A stretch of DNA of 64,000 bases from Butyricicoccus pullicaecorum (GCA_021531865.1 JAFBIW010000006.1:62001-126000); one strand, 5' to 3'. Positions 16,145 to 25,204 are shown, counted from the first letter of the stretch. The notes: generated by a model not told the origin, from the sequence alone. A program made the numbers and translations.

Positions 16145-17038
16145 GTGTTTGATTATTTCTATGGACCTCAGGCAGAACAGTTTGCCTTCTACCGGGTTCC
16201 CAAGGTGCTTTTTACGAATGACCGGTTCAAATATCTGTCGGCTGAGGCGAAAACTTTGTATGGCATCTTACTGGACCGCGTTCCCCTCTCTGCGAAAAAC
16301 GGATGGATCGATGAACAGGGCCGCGTGTATATCATCTGCACGATTGAAGAAATCATGGAGGACATGAACTGCGGAAATAAAAAAGCGATCCAGCTGCTCT
16401 CGGATCTGGAGGACAAGGTCGGTCTCATTGAGAGAAAGCGCCAGGGTCTGGGAAAACCAAACCTGATCTATGTGAAGAACTTCATATCGGTGGACAGCCC
16501 TGTGGAGAGACATTTCTTGAAATGTCAAAATGACACTTCTGGAAGTGTCGAAATCACATCTCTTGAAGTGTCAAAAAGACACGGAAATAAGACTGATATT
16601 ATTAATACTGAGTATAGTGATACCGATTCCTTCTATTCCGGCAGAGGTGTCGGGAAAGGAAGCGAAGCGATGCGGATTCGAGCTCAGTATGAGGATTATT
16701 TCAGAGAATCTCTCGAGCTGGATTATCTTTCACGGGACAGGACACTTGATCAGGATGCGCTTCATGCCCTGGTCGATCTCATGGTTGATGTGTGCTGCTC
16801 CACAAGAAAAAGCATTCGTATCAATCGGGAAGATATGCCAATCGAAGTCGTAAAAAGTCGATTTATGAAGCTGGATGCAGAGCATATCAAATATGCCCTG
16901 ATGACACTGGCAAACAACACAACCCGCGTTAAGGACATGAAGCAGTACATGCTGGCAGTCCTCTACAACGCGCCAACTACCATCAGTTCTTACTATCAGA
17001 ACTGGGTACAGCACGACATGGCCAATGGCTTGATCTAG
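16145..17038 (+). CDS. RepA-like replication initiator
   Basis: A 297-residue protein whose N-terminal half (FYRVPKVLFTNDRFKYLSAEAKTLYGILLDR) matches the RepA_N winged-helix initiators of Gram-positive plasmids and Tn1549-like elements. The C-terminal part resembles the DUF6017-type extension. It would bind an origin and let the excised circle replicate. The start is GTG at 16145 with AGGTGG upstream; an ATG four bases earlier is in another frame that stops at once. The middle (about residues 120-175) is low in conservation-like features and probably a linker. It is followed by ParA and ParB. Confidence 0.82.
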   Translation: MFDYFYGPQAEQFAFYRVPKVLFTNDRFKYLSAEAKTLYGILLDRVPLSAKNGWIDEQGRVYIICTIEEIMEDMNCGNKKAIQLLSDLEDKVGLIERKRQGLGKPNLIYVKNFISVDSPVERHFLKCQNDTSGSVEITSLEVSKRHGNKTDIINTEYSDTDSFYSGRGVGKGSEAMRIRAQYEDYFRESLELDYLSRDRTLDQDALHALVDLMVDVCCSTRKSIRINREDMPIEVVKSRFMKLDAEHIKYALMTLANNTTRVKDMKQYMLAVLYNAPTTISSYYQNWVQHDMANGLI

Positions 17039-17050
17039 GAGGTGATCATT

Positions 17051-17875
17051 ATGTCGAGAGCCACAATCATGGCTGTTGTGAATCAGAAAGGTGGAACCGG
17101 AAAAACTACCACCTGCGAAAATCTGGGCATTGGCCTTGCCAATGAGGGAAAAAGAGTGCTGCTCGTGGACACGGATCCGCAGGCGTCCCTAACCATTGCC
17201 CTTGGACATCCCAGACCGGACGATCTTCCGGTCACGCTGACCGACCTTATGGCGAAGGTCATGCAGGATCAGCCCATCGCACCTAAGGAGGGTATCCTGT
17301 CACATGAAGAAGGTGTGGATCTTGTTCCTGCAAATATCACGCTGTCAGGTATGGAGGTGTCGCTGGTCAATGCCATGAGCCGTGAAACTGTTTTAAGGCA
17401 GGTTTTAGATGCTTTGAAATATCGGTACGACTATATCTTACTGGACTGTATGCCCTCCCTAGGCATGCTGACCGTCAATGCGCTTGCCGCATCGGATCAG
17501 GTCCTCATTCCTGTCCAGGCGAATTATCTGTCGGCAAAGGGTCTGGAGCAGCTGCTTCAGACGGTAAACAAGGTCAAGCGTCAGATCAATCCAAAGCTTC
17601 GAATCGAAGGAATTCTGCTGACCATGGTGGACCTTCGTACCAACTTCGCAAAGGAGATCAGTACGCTGATCCGCGATACCTACGGCAGCAAGCTGAAGGT
17701 CTACGACGCAGACATCCCTCGCTCCGTCCGTGCTGCGGAAATCAGTGCGGAGGGCGTGAGTATTTTCAAACACGATCCGGGCGGCAAGGTCGCTGAAGCC
17801 TACCGGGGTCTGACAAAGGAGGTGTTAGCGAATGCCGAAAAGAGGCGGAAACATCAGCTTGACCAGCTACGATGA
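17051..17875 (+). CDS. parA: ParA-family partition ATPase
   Basis: A 274-residue deviant Walker ATPase. KGGTGKTT (about residues 13-20) is the P-loop, followed by VLLVDTDPQ and LLDCMPSLG. It uses ATP to move the ParB-bound circle to daughter cells while the element is excised. I start at ATG 17051, eight bases after AGGAGG; the upstream GTG at 17042 sits inside that site. Its 3' end overlaps the parB start. Confidence 0.92.
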   Translation: MSRATIMAVVNQKGGTGKTTTCENLGIGLANEGKRVLLVDTDPQASLTIALGHPRPDDLPVTLTDLMAKVMQDQPIAPKEGILSHEEGVDLVPANITLSGMEVSLVNAMSRETVLRQVLDALKYRYDYILLDCMPSLGMLTVNALAASDQVLIPVQANYLSAKGLEQLLQTVNKVKRQINPKLRIEGILLTMVDLRTNFAKEISTLIRDTYGSKLKVYDADIPRSVRAAEISAEGVSIFKHDPGGKVAEAYRGLTKEVLANAEKRRKHQLDQLR

Positions 17876-18770
17876 TATCTTTGAAACGGATGAAAACCGT
17901 GCAGAGAGTCAGCTGGAACGAGTGCAGAATATCAGCATCAGCGAGCTGGTGTCCTTTAAGGATCATCCCTTCAAGGTGGTCGATGATGAAGCTATGCTTC
18001 GAACGACGGAGAGCATTGCACAGTACGGTGTGCTGACGCCTCTAATTGCGAGGCCGCTGGAAGGAGGCGGATATGAGATCATCTCCGGACATCGCCGTGC
18101 CCATGCCGCTGAGATGGCAGGACTTACGGAGGTTCCGGTTCTGGTAAGGCAGATGGATGATGATGCAGCCACGGTGCTCATGGTCGATTCCAATCTTCAG
18201 AGAGAAAACATTCTGCCCAGCGAGAGGGCTTATGCTTATAAAATGAAGTTGGAAGCGATAAAGCATCAGGGTGAAAGATCAGATTTGCAGTCACTCGGAA
18301 CTTCCCGACGAGTTGTCGGAAAGTTAGAAGCGGCAGATATCCTTGGGCAGGATTCCGGCGAAAGTGGGCGTCAGGTCCAGCGCTACATCCGTCTCACTAA
18401 CCTCATTCCCGAACTTCTGGAAATGGTCGATCAGAAGCAGATTTCCTTCAATCCGGCGGTTGAACTATCCTACCTTGCTCCGGAGGAGCAGGAGATTTTC
18501 ATGCAGGCCATGGATGAAGTGCAGGCCTCCCCTTCTCTTTCCCAGGCTCAGCGCCTGAAGAAGCTGGCGCAGGAAGGCGATTTCACCATGGACGCCGCCA
18601 GAGAGATCATGAATGAAGTGAAGAAAGGTGATCTTGAACGGGTTACCTTCCGAAATGAACAGCTGAGGAAGTATTTCCCCAGGTCCTACACCACACAGCA
18701 GATGCAGGACACCATTATCAAGCTTCTGGATCAGTGGCAGAAAAAGAAAGCCCGCGATCAGGAACGATAA
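17832..18770 (+). CDS. parB: ParB/Spo0J-like partition protein
   Basis: A 312-residue ParB. The N-terminal nuclease-like/CTPase domain shows HPFKVVDDEAMLRTTESIAQYGVLTPLIARP and the signature GHRRAHAAEMAG (about residues 85-96), followed by NLQRENILPSERAYAYKMKLEA and a helix-turn-helix region. It would bind parS-like sites and work with the overlapping ParA. The ATG at 17832 has AAAGGAGG upstream, inside parA. A terminator follows. Confidence 0.92.
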   Translation: MPKRGGNISLTSYDDIFETDENRAESQLERVQNISISELVSFKDHPFKVVDDEAMLRTTESIAQYGVLTPLIARPLEGGGYEIISGHRRAHAAEMAGLTEVPVLVRQMDDDAATVLMVDSNLQRENILPSERAYAYKMKLEAIKHQGERSDLQSLGTSRRVVGKLEAADILGQDSGESGRQVQRYIRLTNLIPELLEMVDQKQISFNPAVELSYLAPEEQEIFMQAMDEVQASPSLSQAQRLKKLAQEGDFTMDAAREIMNEVKKGDLERVTFRNEQLRKYFPRSYTTQQMQDTIIKLLDQWQKKKARDQER

Positions 18771-18788
18771 TTCAATATCAGTACCACG

Positions 18789-18830
18789 AGCACTGTCAGA
18801 AGGACAACTTTTGATGGTGCTTTCTTTTTA
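18789..18830 (+). terminator. Terminator after parB
   Basis: A 14-bp stem (18789-18802 with 18808-18821, including three G-T pairs) around the loop GACAA is followed by TTCTTTTTA. Confidence 0.75.
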
Positions 18831-18858
18831 TCCAAAACACGAAAAGGAGTATCAATCA

Positions 18859-19458
18859 ATGAGTGAAAAAGAAATGATGCAGCAGATGCAGAATCTGCTT
18901 GGTATCCGGAAAAAGCCCTCCGAAAAAGAGGCTGCAGCGATTGAGCTTGCAGATTCTGTAGACGAGCTGGCAGAAATGTTCTGTGACAGTGCCATTGTTC
19001 TTTCCCGAATTGCCAGCCTGCTTCAGGGAAAGAACAATCCCTGGGACACGAAGAATTTCGAAGACATGGATGACTGGGACGAGGAGGACATGGCCTGTAT
19101 GGACGCTACCGTCCTTTTTGCGGTTCCCGGCAAGCCGGTACAGCTGATGACGGAAGAAGATGCCCTGTCAAAGTTCCCGGGTTTTGATGATGAGCAGACG
19201 TTTTATTGTGTTGAGATCGGCGACCATCTGTTTCTCCACTATACGGAGCACACCTGGGAAAGCGAAGATGATATCACCATCACGGCTCCGGTTTATATTG
19301 CCAGAGTCAATGACGATGAAACCGAATGCGAGGAGCTTACCGCTATGGACTTTCTTGCTGCAATGATCTTTTTGAATGAGCACTTCGTAACCATTACCGG
19401 TGAAGACGGAAAGACCATCTGTGGTTATTGGCTGCCGAAAGAGGAAAAGGAGGACTAA
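18859..19458 (+). CDS. Acidic conjugative-element protein of unknown function
   Basis: A 199-residue, strongly acidic protein (clusters MDDWDEEDMACMD about residue 73, and TESEDD/NDDETECEE). I recognise no domain. The start at 18859 has AAAAGGAG upstream. It lies between the partition genes and the DUF5688 protein, a place where Tn1549-like elements carry poorly described accessory genes. Acidic DNA-mimic behaviour is conceivable but unsupported. Confidence 0.6.
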   Translation: MSEKEMMQQMQNLLGIRKKPSEKEAAAIELADSVDELAEMFCDSAIVLSRIASLLQGKNNPWDTKNFEDMDDWDEEDMACMDATVLFAVPGKPVQLMTEEDALSKFPGFDDEQTFYCVEIGDHLFLHYTEHTWESEDDITITAPVYIARVNDDETECEELTAMDFLAAMIFLNEHFVTITGEDGKTICGYWLPKEEKED

Positions 19459-19461
19459 CAC

Positions 19462-20883
19462 ATGGATTTTGATCAGTTTAAGATTCAGGTTGTCGATGAG
19501 ATGCGTGAACGCTTTCCCGATCTGGATATTGGCATTCAGGCTGTTTCGAAGCTGCAGGGAGAATCCTATACCGGACTGGCTGTCAGCCCTGCAGGCAGTA
19601 ATGTTGCCGCCACGATGAATCTGGAATATGTTTACAAGCGTGTTGAGGACGGTATGCCTATGGAGACGGCCCTTCATAACATTGAAAAGCAGGTGGCAGA
19701 GATTGCCGGAAGCATGCCTCAGTTCGATACCCGGGCGCTGATGGATTACGATCAGATGAAGGAAAAGCTGACGCTTCAGATGATTCCCATTGCCGGAAAC
19801 GAGGAAAGGCTTTCCGAGATTCCTCACAGAGCTGTGGAGGACATGTCTCTTGTTTACCGCTTTGAGATGGTAAGTAATGAGCAGGGCTCTGCCAGCATTC
19901 TCGTAACCAACAACATGCTTCAGACCTATGACATTGCTGCGGATCAGCTTCATTCGGATGCTTTGGAAGCTGCCCTGGAGAACCATCCGGCGACTCTTCG
20001 CAACATGAATGAGGTCTTGCGTGACATGATGGGCGATGCTGCCGGTATGTTTCTTCCGGACGAGCCTTCTCCCATCTGGGTCGCTACGGTAGAGGGTGGT
20101 CAGAACGGTGCCTGCATCATTCAGTATCCGGATTTTCTGGAGCAGGCGGCTGAAACGCTGGGCGGCGATTTCTACGTTCTCCCTTCTTCGATCCATGAAG
20201 TTCTGTTCATTGCCGATGATGGAAGTATGGAACTCAGTCATCTGGAAGAAATGGTGCGAAGCATCAATGAGGCGGAGGTCGCGCCTGCGGACCGGCTCTC
20301 CGACAATGTATTCCACTACGACAGTGAAGCGCATATCTTTGAAAATGCCCGTACCTTTGAGGCCCGCGAGGCTGCCAGAGTAGAAGCCATGCTTGCCGAT
20401 GAGCCCGCCGGATTTATGGAGGCAGATACGATCACCATGCTGCTGGTTGAACCCAACGAGCACCCGAAGGTCATTGAAGCCAAAACCGGCCTTGAGGATC
20501 TTCAGCAGCTGGTAGGCGGTTTTATCGAGGTGGTTTATCCCTTCGAGGATCCGGTGGGCCTGATCGTCAATGAGGAAGGCAAAATCAACGGACTTCCTCT
20601 CAACCGTGCTCTTCGTGATGAGAACAATGAGGTCTACGATGTGATTGCCGGTTCCTTCCTGGTGGCCAGTCTAACGGAGGACAGCTTCGGTTCCCTCTCT
20701 CCGGAGCAGATCGGCAAGTTTGAGGAGTTATTCCACCAGCCGGAGGCCTTCGTGAAAATGGGACGCAGCATCATGGCGATCCCTATTCCCGAAGAGTCCC
20801 TCCAACCACGCGAAGCGGTGAAAGCTGCCGAAGAGATCGGCGGTAAGCCGAAGCACAAAAGGCCTGAGCATGACGGTCACTAA
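19462..20883 (+). CDS. DUF5688-DUF3846 fusion protein
   Basis: A 473-residue protein. The long N-terminal part (about residues 1-300, with NNMLQTYDIAADQL and FYVLPSSIHEVLFI) matches the DUF5688 proteins common on Firmicutes conjugative elements. The C-terminal part (about residues 325-430, with LVEPNEHPKVIE, GGFIEVVYPFEDP and NEEGKINGLPLNRAL) matches DUF3846. The tail is basic. Neither domain has a known activity. It follows the acidic protein by three bases and belongs to the early accessory block of the element. Confidence 0.72.
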   Translation: MDFDQFKIQVVDEMRERFPDLDIGIQAVSKLQGESYTGLAVSPAGSNVAATMNLEYVYKRVEDGMPMETALHNIEKQVAEIAGSMPQFDTRALMDYDQMKEKLTLQMIPIAGNEERLSEIPHRAVEDMSLVYRFEMVSNEQGSASILVTNNMLQTYDIAADQLHSDALEAALENHPATLRNMNEVLRDMMGDAAGMFLPDEPSPIWVATVEGGQNGACIIQYPDFLEQAAETLGGDFYVLPSSIHEVLFIADDGSMELSHLEEMVRSINEAEVAPADRLSDNVFHYDSEAHIFENARTFEAREAARVEAMLADEPAGFMEADTITMLLVEPNEHPKVIEAKTGLEDLQQLVGGFIEVVYPFEDPVGLIVNEEGKINGLPLNRALRDENNEVYDVIAGSFLVASLTEDSFGSLSPEQIGKFEELFHQPEAFVKMGRSIMAIPIPEESLQPREAVKAAEEIGGKPKHKRPEHDGH

Positions 20884-20907
20884 TGATGTTGAAAGAAGGA
20901 GGTACAC

Positions 20908-21255
20908 ATGGTTAGACCACTGGCATATATCACTGCAAACTGGAGTGACAATGAATTTGAAGCGAAAAGCACGGCCCTGCGTTATTGCCGAAAGGTGTAT
21001 GAAGCAGGGTTTTCTCCTATCTGTCCGAGGCTCATGTATGAGGGGCTCTTACGGGACGAGATCCCCCAGGAGCACAAGGACAGGATTGAAATGGCATCGG
21101 AGCTTCTCAGAAGATCCCGCATTCTCGTGGTTTGCGGCGACTCGATGGATGGACAGGTCAAAGACGATATCGGTCTGGCAAAGAGGCTCCGTATTGCCGC
21201 TACGACTCTTGACGGCATTATGAAGGTGGAGGGCTCCGCCGGAAAAAAGGCATGA
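20908..21255 (+). CDS. Nucleoside-deoxyribosyltransferase-like small protein (DUF7768-like)
   Basis: A 115-residue protein with a Rossmann-like look: PLAYITANWSDNEFEA at the start, then a central GFSPICPRLMYEGLL and RILVVCGDSMDGQVKDDIGLAKRL. This resembles the DUF7768/DUF4406 group of deoxyribosyltransferase-like proteins found on mobile elements. The enzyme activity is unproven. AGGAGG precedes the ATG at 20908. Confidence 0.6.
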   Translation: MVRPLAYITANWSDNEFEAKSTALRYCRKVYEAGFSPICPRLMYEGLLRDEIPQEHKDRIEMASELLRRSRILVVCGDSMDGQVKDDIGLAKRLRIAATTLDGIMKVEGSAGKKA

Positions 21256-21289
21256 TGCCGAAAAAACGAACTGAAGGAGGTGATGAGCA

Positions 21290-21781
21290 TTGCAGGAGGA
21301 TGTAGAAAACAGAACTGTAAATTTGGCCATCAGCACGACCAAGCTCACGGCTCGCAGTATTGTCCGACTTGGTCTGAAGGGGATCGCTTATATCAAGCGA
21401 AAATCTCAGGAAGCAGCAATGAAAAATGAGAAGCCCACCGGCAAGCAGACCATCCAGGAGCTGATCGGCCAGAATCAGGGCGTCACCAATATCGACATCT
21501 CAAAAACAGACCTGAAGGGCTTTGAAAAGTATGCCCGAAAATACGGCGTCGATTATGCAATCACCAAGGATAAATCCGTACTTCCACCGAAGTACCTGGT
21601 GTTCTTTAAGGCCAGAGATGCGGATGCTATGACAGCGGCATTCAACGCCTACTCTGCAGAGATACTGGCAAAGAACAAACGCCCGAGCGTTCTGAAAACG
21701 CTGCATAAGCTGATCGATGCGGTGAGAGATATCCCAGCGAAGGTGGTAAGCAGGGACAAACAGAGGGAGCAGTCGCGATGA
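21290..21781 (+). CDS. PcfB-family conjugation protein (DUF3801)
   Basis: A 163-residue protein matching PcfB: ENRTVNLAISTTKLTARSIVRL at the start and later DLKGFEKYARKYGVDYAITKDK and YLVFFKARDADAMTAAF. PcfB works with the relaxase and the VirD4 coupling protein as an accessory of the relaxosome in pCF10-type systems. The start codon is TTG at 21290 with GAAGGAGG nine bases upstream. The end overlaps the virD4 start by four bases, which fits the coupling role. Confidence 0.85.
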   Translation: MQEDVENRTVNLAISTTKLTARSIVRLGLKGIAYIKRKSQEAAMKNEKPTGKQTIQELIGQNQGVTNIDISKTDLKGFEKYARKYGVDYAITKDKSVLPPKYLVFFKARDADAMTAAFNAYSAEILAKNKRPSVLKTLHKLIDAVRDIPAKVVSRDKQREQSR

Positions 21782-23538
21782 GCCTGGATACCGTTAAGCT
21801 GAAAAAGCTTCTGATCCGGGCCCTCCCTTATATCCTGATCGGTCTGGTCTGTACCAATCTGGGAGAAGCCTGGCGCATGGCAGAGGGCGCGAATGCTTCT
21901 GAAAAGCTGCTGTCATTCTTTACGACGATGGGCATTGCTTTCGGAAATCCCCTTCCGAGCTTTTATCCCATTGACTTGATGGTGGGCCTGATCTGCGGGG
22001 CAGGTCTGAGGGCTGCCGTCTACATCCGGGGAAAGAATGCCAAAAATTTTAAGCATAATCTTGAGTATGGTTCTGCCCGATGGGGTGGCCCGAAGGACAT
22101 CGAGCCCTTCATCGATCCGGTCTTTGAGAACAATGTGATCCTCACAAAGACAGAACGACTGATGATGAGCAACCGTCCGAAGAATCCTGCCAATGCCAGA
22201 AACAAGAATGTACTGATCGTCGGCGGCTCCGGTTCCGGTAAAACCCGGTTCTGGATTAAGCCGAACCTGTTGCAGCTTCATTCTTCCTATGTTCTGACGG
22301 ATCCGAAGGGCACGACTCTGCTCGAGGTTGGAAATGCATTTGTTCACGCGAATTACCGGATCAAAATCTTCAACACAATCAATTTTCACAAGTCCATGCA
22401 TTATAATCCTTTCGCCTATATCCACAGTGAAAAGGATATCCTGAAGCTGACTACCACACTCATGGCAAATACCAAGGGTGATGGTAAGGGCGGCGATCCG
22501 TTCTGGGACAAGGCAGAGACACTGCTCTATTGTGCTCTCATCGGCTACATCCATTATGAGGCACCCAAGGAGGAACAGAACTTTGCCACGCTCATCGAAT
22601 TTATCAATGCCATGGAGGTCCGTGAGGATGATGAGGATTTCCAGAATCCGGTGGATCTGATGTTTGAAGACCTGAAAAAGAAGAAGCCGGACCATTTCGC
22701 AGTCCGGCAATATGCCAAGTTCAAGCTGGCTGCAGGCAAGACTCTGAAAAGTATTCTGGTGTCTGCCGGTGCCCGTCTCGCGCCCTTTGACATTCAGGAG
22801 GTCCGCGAGATCACCATGTATGACGAACTGGAGCTGGATACTCTGGGAGATGAAAAAACTGCCCTGTTCCTGATGATGTCGGATACAGACGGCAGCTTCA
22901 ATTTCCTGATCAGTATGATCTACACGCAGCTGTTCAACCTGTTGTGTGAGAAAGCGGATGATGTTTACAGCGGCAGGCTCCCGGTCCATGTGCGGTGCCT
23001 GATCGATGAGGCGGCAAACATCGGCCAGATCCCGAACCTGGAAAAGCTGGTTGCCACCATCCGTTCCCGTGAGGTCAGTGCTTGTCTGGTGCTGCAGGCC
23101 CGGTCTCAGCTGAAGGCTATTTACAAGGACAATGCCGATACCATCATCGGCAACATGGACTGCCAGGTCTTCCTGGGCGGCTCCGAACCCACCACTCTGA
23201 AGGAACTCTCCGAAGCGCTCGGCAAGGAAACGATCGATACCTTCAATACCTCGGATACACGAGGCAATAGTCCAAGCTACGGAACCAATTACCAGAAGCT
23301 GGGCAAGGAGCTCATGAGCCGTGATGAACTGGCTGTTATGGACGGCAGCAAATGCGTCCTGCAGTTGAGAGGCGTCCGTCCCTTCCTGTCGGATAAGTAC
23401 GATCTGACACAGCACCCGAACTACAAATACACAGCCGATTATGATAAGAAACTCACCTTCGACATTGAGAAGTACCTGAGTACCAGGGCAAAGCTTCATC
23501 CGAAGGATGAGTTTTTTGTTATAGAAGCAGAAAAATAA
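21778..23538 (+). CDS. VirD4/TraG-type coupling protein
   Basis: A 586-residue type IV coupling ATPase. Two N-terminal membrane segments (about residues 14-30 and 60-80) are followed by Walker A GGSGSGKTR (about residues 145-153), LTDPKGT, and the Walker B-like CLIDEAANIGQIP (about residues 403-415) with IRSREVS further on. It links the relaxase-bound DNA strand to the mating channel and powers transfer. It overlaps pcfB and precedes small element proteins and maff2. Confidence 0.95.
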   Translation: MSLDTVKLKKLLIRALPYILIGLVCTNLGEAWRMAEGANASEKLLSFFTTMGIAFGNPLPSFYPIDLMVGLICGAGLRAAVYIRGKNAKNFKHNLEYGSARWGGPKDIEPFIDPVFENNVILTKTERLMMSNRPKNPANARNKNVLIVGGSGSGKTRFWIKPNLLQLHSSYVLTDPKGTTLLEVGNAFVHANYRIKIFNTINFHKSMHYNPFAYIHSEKDILKLTTTLMANTKGDGKGGDPFWDKAETLLYCALIGYIHYEAPKEEQNFATLIEFINAMEVREDDEDFQNPVDLMFEDLKKKKPDHFAVRQYAKFKLAAGKTLKSILVSAGARLAPFDIQEVREITMYDELELDTLGDEKTALFLMMSDTDGSFNFLISMIYTQLFNLLCEKADDVYSGRLPVHVRCLIDEAANIGQIPNLEKLVATIRSREVSACLVLQARSQLKAIYKDNADTIIGNMDCQVFLGGSEPTTLKELSEALGKETIDTFNTSDTRGNSPSYGTNYQKLGKELMSRDELAVMDGSKCVLQLRGVRPFLSDKYDLTQHPNYKYTADYDKKLTFDIEKYLSTRAKLHPKDEFFVIEAEK

Positions 23539-23552
23539 GGAGGTAAGCCGCA

Positions 23553-24080
23553 ATGGCAGATGAAAGAAATCCGTTGCCGATGGATGTTCCCGACTTCGTA
23601 AGAGAAGCGGAGGAAGCCATGGCGCGTGGCGAAACCTTTGGTCAGCCGCTGGCCGAGGTAACGATCAAATTCGGTAAGGGGCTCGTGGGTGAGCCCTTTA
23701 CTTCGAAAAGCGGTAAGGAGCTGGTGGAAGTCAGTATTCCAAATCCGGATAAATCAGATACCCGCCCCTGGGAATCCTTTGTGATTTCCCCAAAGATGAT
23801 TCACGATAATCAGTTCGGAAAAGGTGTCTGGATGAAGCTCCCCGAGGATGGAACGACCCGACTTTCCCGTTCGGTGAAGACCGGCATGGATGAAACCGGA
23901 AGATCCATCTGGGGTCGTGAGACCAGAGAAGTGACCAACACGGAACTGAAGGCCCTGATGGAGTCCTATAAAGATAAATCCAGAGGCTCTGTCCTCTCGA
24001 ACTTGTCTGACCGGAAGGAAGAAACAGCGGCAGCCAGCCCTTCCGGTAAGGCTTCCAAGAAGCAGGAAGCGGCCAGGTAG
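23553..24080 (+). CDS. Conserved conjugative-element protein of unknown function
   Basis: A 175-residue soluble protein between virD4 and maff2. A core with EVTIKFGKGLVGEPFTSKSGKELVEV and TRLSRSVKTGMDETGRSIWG has a beta-rich look that could be an OB-like fold. The C-terminal tail is low-complexity (AAASPSGKASKKQEAAR). No named family is recognised. AAGGAGG stands before the ATG. The position suggests a role near the coupling protein or in single-strand DNA handling, which is only a guess. Confidence 0.65.
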   Translation: MADERNPLPMDVPDFVREAEEAMARGETFGQPLAEVTIKFGKGLVGEPFTSKSGKELVEVSIPNPDKSDTRPWESFVISPKMIHDNQFGKGVWMKLPEDGTTRLSRSVKTGMDETGRSIWGRETREVTNTELKALMESYKDKSRGSVLSNLSDRKEETAAASPSGKASKKQEAAR

Positions 24081-24088
24081 GAGGCAAA

Positions 24089-24277
24089 ATGGCGACATTC
24101 GTATACACCGGCGAGGAGTATATTAATGCAGATCACATCATCAGCATTGATGCCAGCCCGGGTACAGCAACCATCTGGATCCGGTTGGATACCGGAGACA
24201 AATATGCCCGAAGCGCAAAGCATCTGAAAGAGATTCTGGAAACACTTGGCTGCAGGAAAGCAGAACCAAACGCGTAA
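24089..24277 (+). CDS. Small conjugative-element protein
   Basis: A 62-residue protein (start MATFVYTGEEYINADHI) with alternating beta-like residues and no recognised domain. It has a GTAGGAGG-type ribosome site and follows the previous gene by eight bases. A terminator comes next. Confidence 0.55.
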   Translation: MATFVYTGEEYINADHIISIDASPGTATIWIRLDTGDKYARSAKHLKEILETLGCRKAEPNA

Positions 24278-24315
24278 ATACTCAGGCGACAGGCGGCAGC
24301 ATGCTGCCTGTTTAC

Positions 24316-24355
24316 ATATCCGGGACTGACTGATCATCGGCCCCGGATATTTTTA
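24316..24355 (+). terminator. Terminator upstream of maff2
   Basis: ATATCCGGG (24316-24324) pairs with CCCGGATAT (24342-24350), followed by TTTTTAT. It separates the upstream block from the maff2-virB6 block. Confidence 0.75.
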
Positions 24356-24456
24356 TGCCCTTCTTTTCCTGCAGGTGCACATGCCGGGAGTCACGGGGGC
24401 AATTTTTATTTCATTATCCCGATCATATAGGCGGGCAAATCAAGGAGGAAAACTTT

Positions 24457-24597
24457 ATGGCATTTTTCAACAGCGCAGTCGGTGTTCTGCAGACTCTGGT
24501 AGTAGCTCTCGGTGCAGGTCTTGGTATCTGGGGCGCAATCAACCTTCTGGAAGGCTACGGCAACGATAACCCCGGTGCAAATGCTCATGTACGGTAA
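24457..24597 (+). pseudogene. maff2, 5' part, split by the tet element
   Basis: From ATG 24457 (ribosome site AAGGAGG) the frame reads MAFFNSAVGVLQTLVVAL... to NDNPGA (41 codons to 24579), the N-terminal half of the Maff2 family of small membrane proteins in Tn1549-like elements. After GA it runs into foreign sequence (NAHVR) and stops at 24597. The missing half lies 8.4 kb away at 32959-33051. Joining the two at the shared GCAAA restores a 71-residue protein in frame. Maff2 lies between VirD4 and VirB6 genes and has two hydrophobic segments, so a VirB2-like or channel role is plausible. Confidence 0.92.
24577..24581 (+). repeat. Left GCAAA flank of the tet element
   Basis: This is the five-base sequence shared with 32956-32960 at the break in maff2, the likely crossover core left by the serine recombinase. 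Confidence 0.75.
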
Positions 24598-24915
24598 GGA
24601 AGCAAGCAACCGAAAACAAGAGATAGACCGCCAGCACTACACTATTCCGAACCAAAGACCAAAAGATAAGCATTGTGGGAAAATCTAAACTTTTGGATTT
24701 TCCTACAATGCCAACTACGGCGGAATCCCTCCCACTCCTTATATCTTTCTGTATACATTGAATTTGTATTTAGTAAAATGCAGACAACACCACGGATCGG
24801 CTTTTGGTTGGACAATTCCAACCAAACACCACAGCAGACAGCAGAAAACATTCTGAACGCTAGGAAGCCGGTATGATTGTTACATATAAGGGGAAGAAAA
24901 ATTTCTTTTAGGTAC
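24598..24915. other. Element left end: two hairpins, no gene called
   Basis: An imperfect inverted repeat starting CATTGTGGGAAAATC (24671-24685) faces 24696-24710. A perfect one, TTTGGTTGGA/TCCAACCAAA, lies at 24803-24826. A 67-codon frame at 24673 crosses both and has no ribosome site, so I leave it out. These may be recombinase sites or debris of earlier insertions. Confidence 0.4.
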
Positions 24916-24944
24916 TTGCTTTCCTAAAACTGATGTGATACAAT
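24916..24944 (+). promoter_or_regulatory. tet(W) promoter
   Basis: TTGCTT (24916-24921) and TACAAT (24939-24944) have the ideal 17-base spacing, about 300 bases before tet(W) and just before its leader peptide, as in other ribosomal-protection genes. Confidence 0.75.
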
Positions 24945-24972
24945 GATTTAATCCAGAAAAGGAGTAAAAAAT

Positions 24973-24996
24973 ATGCGGCAAGGTATTCTTAAATAA
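24973..24996 (+). CDS. tet(W) leader peptide
   Basis: A seven-codon frame, MRQGILK, with AAAGGAG just upstream. Leader peptides of this kind precede tet(M)/tet(O)/tet(W)-type genes. In the accepted model, slowed or stalled translation under tetracycline changes RNA folding and lets polymerase pass the terminator before the resistance gene. The segment AAGGTATTCTT of the leader can pair with AAAAATACTTT near 25073, which would be the competing fold. Confidence 0.75.
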   Translation: MRQGILK

Positions 24997-25164
24997 AACT
25001 ATAATCAAATAGTGGGAACAAAGGATTATGATAGTCCCTTTTGTAGGGGCTTAGTTTTTTGTACCCAATTTAAAAATACTTTTGCCTTATCAATTTTGAC
25101 ATATCCCCAAAAACAGCACTCACAAACAGGTGTATGCTGTATATGTGTATGTCCGCAAATTATC

Positions 25165-25204
25165 ATCCCCAGTGGTAAAAGTATTTTACTGCTGGGGATT
25201 TTTA
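25165..25204 (+). terminator. Attenuator terminator before tet(W)
   Basis: ATCCCCAG and CTGGGGAT are the base of a long stem (25165-25199, with GGTAAAA facing TTTTACT), followed directly by TTTTT. It lies 35 bases before the tet(W) start, the expected place for transcription attenuation. Confidence 0.8.

Noticed and set aside
19168-20463. 431-codon minus-strand frame opposite the DUF5688 gene
   Set aside because: Shadow of a real gene with clear domains and ribosome site.
21913-23553. 546-codon minus-strand frame opposite virD4
   Set aside because: No start signal or motif; the coupling protein on the plus strand is unambiguous.
23553-24277. Single-strand DNA-binding function for the two small genes before maff2
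   Set aside because: Only a vague beta-rich look supports it; left as unknown.
24673-24876. 67-codon frame at the left end of the tet element
   Set aside because: No ribosome site, and it runs through two inverted repeats; more likely non-coding.
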